DNA of 9,683 nt from Thermoplasmata archaeon (GTDB taxonomy: Archaea > Thermoplasmatota > Thermoplasmata > Lutacidiplasmatales > UBA184), in assembly GCA_030039715.1 (NCBI GenBank), contig JASHVA010000093.1:1-9683 (forward strand). Reading direction: 5' to 3'. The position numbers and the translations under genes were made by a program. The notes beneath the pieces were generated by a model. That model saw only the letters and a program-made list of their open reading frames with translations, searched no databases and was not told the DNA's origin. Below, one piece after another: positions 5,818 to 9,683 of this stretch; within the stretch, counting starts at the first letter, position 1; every line of letters begins with the position of its first letter.

Positions 5818-5824
5818 CTTATCC
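5818..5824 (+). promoter_or_regulatory. TATA-like box of the thermopsin gene
   Basis: CTTATCC, preceded by purines (GGGGGAAAG), lies 27-33 nt before the ATG at 5851 and fits a leaderless promoter. A second TTATCCG occurs at 5749-5755. No Shine-Dalgarno precedes the ATG (GCGTTCC). The 143-base interval suggests the gene is transcribed independently of the surface protein gene upstream. Confidence 0.55.
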
Positions 5825-5850
5825 GCCTGGCGCGTAAGCCTCGGCGTTCC

Positions 5851-8800
5851 ATGACCGCCCGCCGCTGGTCCAAATGGGCCGCCCTTGGTCTGACCGCAGT
5901 GATGATCTTTGCCGGGCTCTCGCTCGCCGGCCTCGTGGCCGGCGTCGCGGCGGCTCCGGCCTCGGCGGCCGCGGCGCCCACGGCGGCCGCGACTCAGTCC
6001 GCCAGTCTACCGGCAGGCGTCGCCGGCACTTCGCCCTCGACGATGACCCCGCTCTCCTCGATCGCGGCGCCCCCGGTGCCGGCCGACGATAAGTCGAGTT
6101 CCGCGACCACCCCGCAGACGGGCGCAGACCGCGAGGCGGCGGTCATCTCCGCGCTCACCGACAAGGGCATCTCCACCCGCGACGTCTTCCTTCCCAACTT
6201 TGCCTCGGCGGATCAGAACGTCGGGAGCAGTTCTCCCGTTTCCATCGGCGCGTACTCGGGCGCGGCGCCCTGGGGCATCGGGGACTTCGGCCTGCGCAAC
6301 GTCTCGGGCGTCATCACGCCCTACGAGACGACCGCGACCAGCGTCGCCGCGACGTTCTCGACCGGGCTCTTCACCGGCTACACTCCGGACGTGAGCGGTC
6401 CGGACGAGTACGGCGTGCAGCTGAACGCCGTGCTCAACAACGTGACCCTGCTCGGCACGCCGGGCTACTCGTTCTGGACGCAGAACGTCTTCGAGTACGA
6501 GGCGAGTTCCCAGTCGCTCGTCTTCGTGAGCAACATCTGGAACTTCTCGAGCCCGGGCTTCTACTTCTCCTGCAACGCGATCTACGCCTCCTCCAGCAAC
6601 GGCGTCAACGCCTGCCCCGAGCTCTACTACAGCGAGTCCCAGCCGATCCCGGCGGCGTATCCGTACTCGGTCGCACTTTGGCTCAACTCCACGCTGAACG
6701 ACAGCCGGAACGAGGTCTACTTCAACTACAGCGTCACCTCCGGCCTCGGCACCTACTCGGGCAACTACGACTGGGCGGTCTTCAACTCGACCGTCGCCGG
6801 CGGGCCCGCGACCCCGACCGCGCTCTACGTCGCGAACGGCCACAACTACGGTCCGACCGGACTGCCGAACGACTTCGAGGTCATGGTCGGCGGGCCGGGC
6901 GGCGGCAGCAACTACGATCTCTTCACCTCGGCGGACACGTACATGACCCTCACGTACCTCAATTCGACGACCGGTCAGTACCAGAACGTCGACTCGGCGT
7001 ACAACATCGCGGGCGAGACCGGCGAGACCTCCTACGGAGTGAGCTCGATCTGGTCGCAGTTTACGGGACAGTCGAACGGGGTCACCGTCAACGACGGCCC
7101 GTCGATCGTCTCCGGTCTCTGGAACGTCTCGGGCGGCGCGCCGACGAACGCGCCGTACCCGACCGCCCCCTGGTTCAAGTTCAACTCGAACCCCGACCAG
7201 GTGTTCGTCTTTGTCGGGGACGGCGAGGACAACGAGAACCTCTCCTCCTTCGCCTGGGCTCCGTGGAACTATTTGAACGAGGGATTCGGCCCCGAGCTCC
7301 CCGTCGGCACGTACTCGCTCTACGTCCTGGAGGCGAACTACGACCCGTACTACGACGGGGACTTCCAGATCACGAACAGCATCCACGGCCAGACCCTCTC
7401 GATCTCGCTGACGCCCGACACCACCGTCGGAGTGTACACCCCGCTCTGGGCGTTCAACGAGAGCGCCGTCGCCAACATCTCGAGCGGCATCGGGGGCGAC
7501 GGGAACTACCAGCTGTTCAACAACCAGTACGCCCCGATCGGGACGACCCCGGGCTCGTCGAACCCCGGCTACTACAACTTCCCGTGGTTCAGCGTGTTCA
7601 ACGACTACCTGTTCCCGGCGTTCCCGGGCATCTATCTCTACACGGTGGACGACGTCGACATCCTCTCGCCGCCCAGTTTCTACGTGGAGTTCCCGCCGAC
7701 CCCGGACAACACGTACCTGATCGGCCTTCTCGGTACGCCGGACTGGAACGACCTCCAGATCGTGGTCTACGACTCGGAGGGCGTCAACCTCCTCTCGGCT
7801 ACGGTCGGGGGCTGGTGGCCGGCGGTCTCGTTCTTCGGGCCGGACCAGTCGATGGCGTCCGTGACGTACTGGAATACGTCGTACAGTGACATCTGGTGGG
7901 ATACCTTCGAAACCGGCGGGGAGGCGCTCTTCCTGTACGGAGGGTACGACAACGGCATCGAGAGCAGCGAGTTCTTCACCGACGTCCCGTCGTCGCCCAA
8001 CCCGGCGGCGACCGTCGCCGGTGCCTACGGCGCGATCGGCATGGTCGACACCGACTTCGGCGACGCCTACGAGTACGGGGCGAACGCGTGGGACGAGTGC
8101 GACTACTGCGACCTCGTGTTCAACAACCTCTTCGACACCGAGATCACCGCGACGCAGCTGTACTACGACCCGTACACCGGCTACTTCCCGCTCTACCCGT
8201 TCAGCCAGGCGTACAACTACGAGTACATCTCGGGGGACACGAACATCGTCGGGGGCAACTACATCGGCGGCAACTACTGGTGGGACTACGGGCTCTACCA
8301 GAACCCGTACAACGTCCTCCCGTACGCTGGGTTCAACCCGCTGCCCGAGTATTACTTCGGTGAGCCGGCCGCGTACATCTGCGAGTCGGTCTACTTCTAC
8401 TGCGACTACGGCGGCGGCGACTTCTATCCGCTGACCTACGGAACGGTCTACACGGTGACGTTCGAGGAGACCGGACTCCCGGCGGGGACGTACTGGTACG
8501 CCGACGTCTACGTGAGCGGTGGAGAGGGGATCCTCGGCGAGATCGAGTCGGGCTACGTCTACAACTACTCGTACGCCGGCGAGGCGTTCTGGCCCTCCGT
8601 CCCCGACGGCTCGTTCGCGCTCGGTAGCCCGGACGTCACGGGCGAGACGTACTGGGCGTTCTCCGACGACTACTCCGTCGCCGCGCCGGTCGGCACGTTC
8701 ACCGTCTCGGGCTCGAACATCGTCGTGGTCGTGCACTTCGTCCAGGCGTACACGCTGACCATCAGCGAGAGCGGGCTGCCCCACGGCTTGTATTGGGAGA

Positions 8801-9683
8801 TCGAAGCGATCAGCGGGGACGTGTTTTGGGCGAACGAGACCAACACCTCCTCGACGCTGACGCTCTTCGCCATGCTGCCGGGGAACTACACCTGGTACGT
8901 GTACGGCGACGAGCCGTACGTCGCGCTGCCCGGCTACGGGACGATCGACCTCACGGGGAACACGACCCTCTCGACCACGTTCTACGCGACGTACTCCGTC
9001 ACGTTCACGGAGACGGGGCTGCCGGGCGGCACGACCTGGGTGGTCACGCTGAACAACTCGCTGTTCGACTTCCAGTACGTCTGGAGCGGGACGGACGCGA
9101 CGGTGACGATCACCGACGTCCCGGCCCTCGCGTTCACCTGGAGCGCGTCGGCGAGCGCCTACGTGGCGACGCCCACGAACGGGAAGCTGACGGTGAGCGG
9201 CAACGAGACCGTCTCGGTCGTCTTCAACTCGATCGATGCGACGGGGACGTTCAGCGGCACCGTCTCGCCGGGCTCGGCGACGCTCTACGTCGACGGGACC
9301 GAGCAGGCGCTCGGGTCGGGCGGCACGTTCTCCGTGACGCTACCGGTCGGCGTGCACTCGGTCGAAGTCGTCGCGTCGGGCTACGTGACGTACTTCAACA
9401 ACGTCACGGTCTCGGCGGGCGGCACGACGCACCTCGCGATCGCCCTCACGGCGGTCCCGTCGTCGAGCAGCTCCTCGTCGGGCATCGGCTCGACCGGCTG
9501 GCTCCTGATCGGCCTCCTCGCGGTGGTCGCGGCGATCCTGCTCGTGACGACGCTCCTCTTCGCCCGGCGCGGCCGGCAGCCACCCCCCGTGGCGCCGTAC
9601 CAGCCGCCCGCGGGCGCGGGCGGCGCGCCGCCCTCCGGCGCGACTCCGGCGTGGCAGGAACCTCCGCCCCCGCCGCCCTCCGG
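5851..9683 (+). CDS. multidomain thermopsin (peptidase family A5), membrane-anchored, 3'-truncated by the window
   Basis: The frame stays open from ATG 5851 to the window end (1,277 codons). Thermopsins are acid proteases of archaea whose catalytic residues are not, to my knowledge, settled. Order: signal segment (about 10-31) after MTARRWSKW; Ala/Ser/Thr/Pro-rich pro-region (35-120) ending ISTRDVFLPNF; thermopsin domain (about 131-428) with APWGIGDFG, QLN, FWTQNVFEY, NIWNFSS, FEVMVGGPGGGSN, AYNIAGETGETSYG and GPSIVSGLWN; an unassigned beta-rich region (431-860) containing GGNYWWDYG (806-814); three Ig-like repeats starting near 867, 967 and 1048 with the motif [TS][VL]TxxExGLPxGxxW; a PEGA-type domain (about 1131-1200); a Ser-rich stalk; a helix (about 1216-1237); and a Pro/Gly-rich cytosolic tail after ARRGR. 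Classical thermopsin is a much smaller secreted enzyme, so this is a surface-tethered version. The ectodomain is nearly free of Lys/Arg, which suits low pH. Confidence 0.93.
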   Translation, partial: MTARRWSKWAALGLTAVMIFAGLSLAGLVAGVAAAPASAAAAPTAAATQSASLPAGVAGTSPSTMTPLSSIAAPPVPADDKSSSATTPQTGADREAAVISALTDKGISTRDVFLPNFASADQNVGSSSPVSIGAYSGAAPWGIGDFGLRNVSGVITPYETTATSVAATFSTGLFTGYTPDVSGPDEYGVQLNAVLNNVTLLGTPGYSFWTQNVFEYEASSQSLVFVSNIWNFSSPGFYFSCNAIYASSSNGVNACPELYYSESQPIPAAYPYSVALWLNSTLNDSRNEVYFNYSVTSGLGTYSGNYDWAVFNSTVAGGPATPTALYVANGHNYGPTGLPNDFEVMVGGPGGGSNYDLFTSADTYMTLTYLNSTTGQYQNVDSAYNIAGETGETSYGVSSIWSQFTGQSNGVTVNDGPSIVSGLWNVSGGAPTNAPYPTAPWFKFNSNPDQVFVFVGDGEDNENLSSFAWAPWNYLNEGFGPELPVGTYSLYVLEANYDPYYDGDFQITNSIHGQTLSISLTPDTTVGVYTPLWAFNESAVANISSGIGGDGNYQLFNNQYAPIGTTPGSSNPGYYNFPWFSVFNDYLFPAFPGIYLYTVDDVDILSPPSFYVEFPPTPDNTYLIGLLGTPDWNDLQIVVYDSEGVNLLSATVGGWWPAVSFFGPDQSMASVTYWNTSYSDIWWDTFETGGEALFLYGGYDNGIESSEFFTDVPSSPNPAATVAGAYGAIGMVDTDFGDAYEYGANAWDECDYCDLVFNNLFDTEITATQLYYDPYTGYFPLYPFSQAYNYEYISGDTNIVGGNYIGGNYWWDYGLYQNPYNVLPYAGFNPLPEYYFGEPAAYICESVYFYCDYGGGDFYPLTYGTVYTVTFEETGLPAGTYWYADVYVSGGEGILGEIESGYVYNYSYAGEAFWPSVPDGSFALGSPDVTGETYWAFSDDYSVAAPVGTFTVSGSNIVVVVHFVQAYTLTISESGLPHGLYWEIEAISGDVFWANETNTSSTLTLFAMLPGNYTWYVYGDEPYVALPGYGTIDLTGNTTLSTTFYATYSVTFTETGLPGGTTWVVTLNNSLFDFQYVWSGTDATVTITDVPALAFTWSASASAYVATPTNGKLTVSGNETVSVVFNSIDATGTFSGTVSPGSATLYVDGTEQALGSGGTFSVTLPVGVHSVEVVASGYVTYFNNVTVSAGGTTHLAIALTAVPSSSSSSSGIGSTGWLLIGLLAVVAAILLVTTLLFARRGRQPPPVAPYQPPAGAGGAPPSGATPAWQEPPPPPPS
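8449..9240 (+). repeat. three degenerate tandem Ig-like repeats within the thermopsin
   Basis: Repeat units begin at 8449 (YTVTFEETGLPAGTYW), 8749 (YTLTISESGLPHGLYW) and 8992 (YSVTFTETGLPGGTTW), spaced 100 and 81 residues apart. Each opens with a beta strand and the GLPxGxxW turn and ends in a strand rich in small residues. Such repeats are common in archaeal surface proteins and usually act as spacers or binding modules. They are seen directly in the translation; the Ig-like fold is inferred. Confidence 0.8.

Noticed and set aside
5851..5950. Twin-arginine (Tat) signal in the thermopsin (MTARRWSKW)
   Set aside because: The residues after RR do not match the Tat consensus (no F/L at the second position after RR); a Sec-type signal is the simpler reading.
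6007..8784. 925-codon open frame on the minus strand, antisense to the thermopsin gene
   Set aside because: It is the shadow of the thermopsin reading frame. Its translation is a monotonous V/R/D/E mixture from the complement of GAC, GTC and TCG-type codons, with no domain, while the sense frame has clear thermopsin motifs.

Overview
The window is GC-rich (roughly two thirds G+C by eye) and appears to come from an archaeon, most likely an uncultured member of the Thermoplasmatota. The main reasons are a giant thermopsin (peptidase family A5) precursor, an archaeal-type SUI1/aIF1 initiation factor, TATA-like boxes about 25-35 nt upstream of several start codons (the leaderless or short-leader pattern), and surface proteins with a C-terminal membrane anchor and a PEGA-type domain. 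The phylum is an inference from gene content. No rRNA, tRNA, IS element or CRISPR array was seen.

Layout, left to right. (1) 1-1440: two tandem, paralogous ABC-2-type permease genes; the first is cut by the window edge, and a partner ATPase would be expected upstream of the window. (2) 1441-1619: a short interval with a GC-rich hairpin and a doubtful 42-codon ORF, leading into the aIF1/SUI1 gene (1620-1937). (3) 2071-3645: a two-domain thiosulfate sulfurtransferase on + converges on a minus-strand gene encoding a glycine-cleavage-H-like domain fused to a TusA-like domain. The H domain has Arg at the lipoyl-lysine position, and the TusA-like domain keeps its Cys but has lost the CPxP prolines. 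(4) 3724-4372: a 60-residue Cys/His-rich protein on + converges on an SRPBCC/AHSA1-type protein on -. (5) 4499-9683: two + strand genes for cell-surface proteins, each with an N-terminal signal segment, a sequon-rich ectodomain that is nearly free of Lys and Arg, and a C-terminal transmembrane anchor. The second is a multidomain thermopsin of more than 1,277 residues that runs off the right edge.

Two themes stand out. One is a sulfur-handling pair: the sulfurtransferase and the H-like/TusA-like fusion. It recalls the Rhd/TusA/lipoate-binding-protein sets of sulfur-oxidising sHdr systems, but the fused protein lacks the canonical lipoylation lysine. The other is a cell-surface block in which an anchored protease and an anchored glycoprotein-like partner share topology and an acid-type composition, as expected for an organism living at low pH. 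The genes between them look like ordinary single-gene housekeeping units, each with its own promoter.
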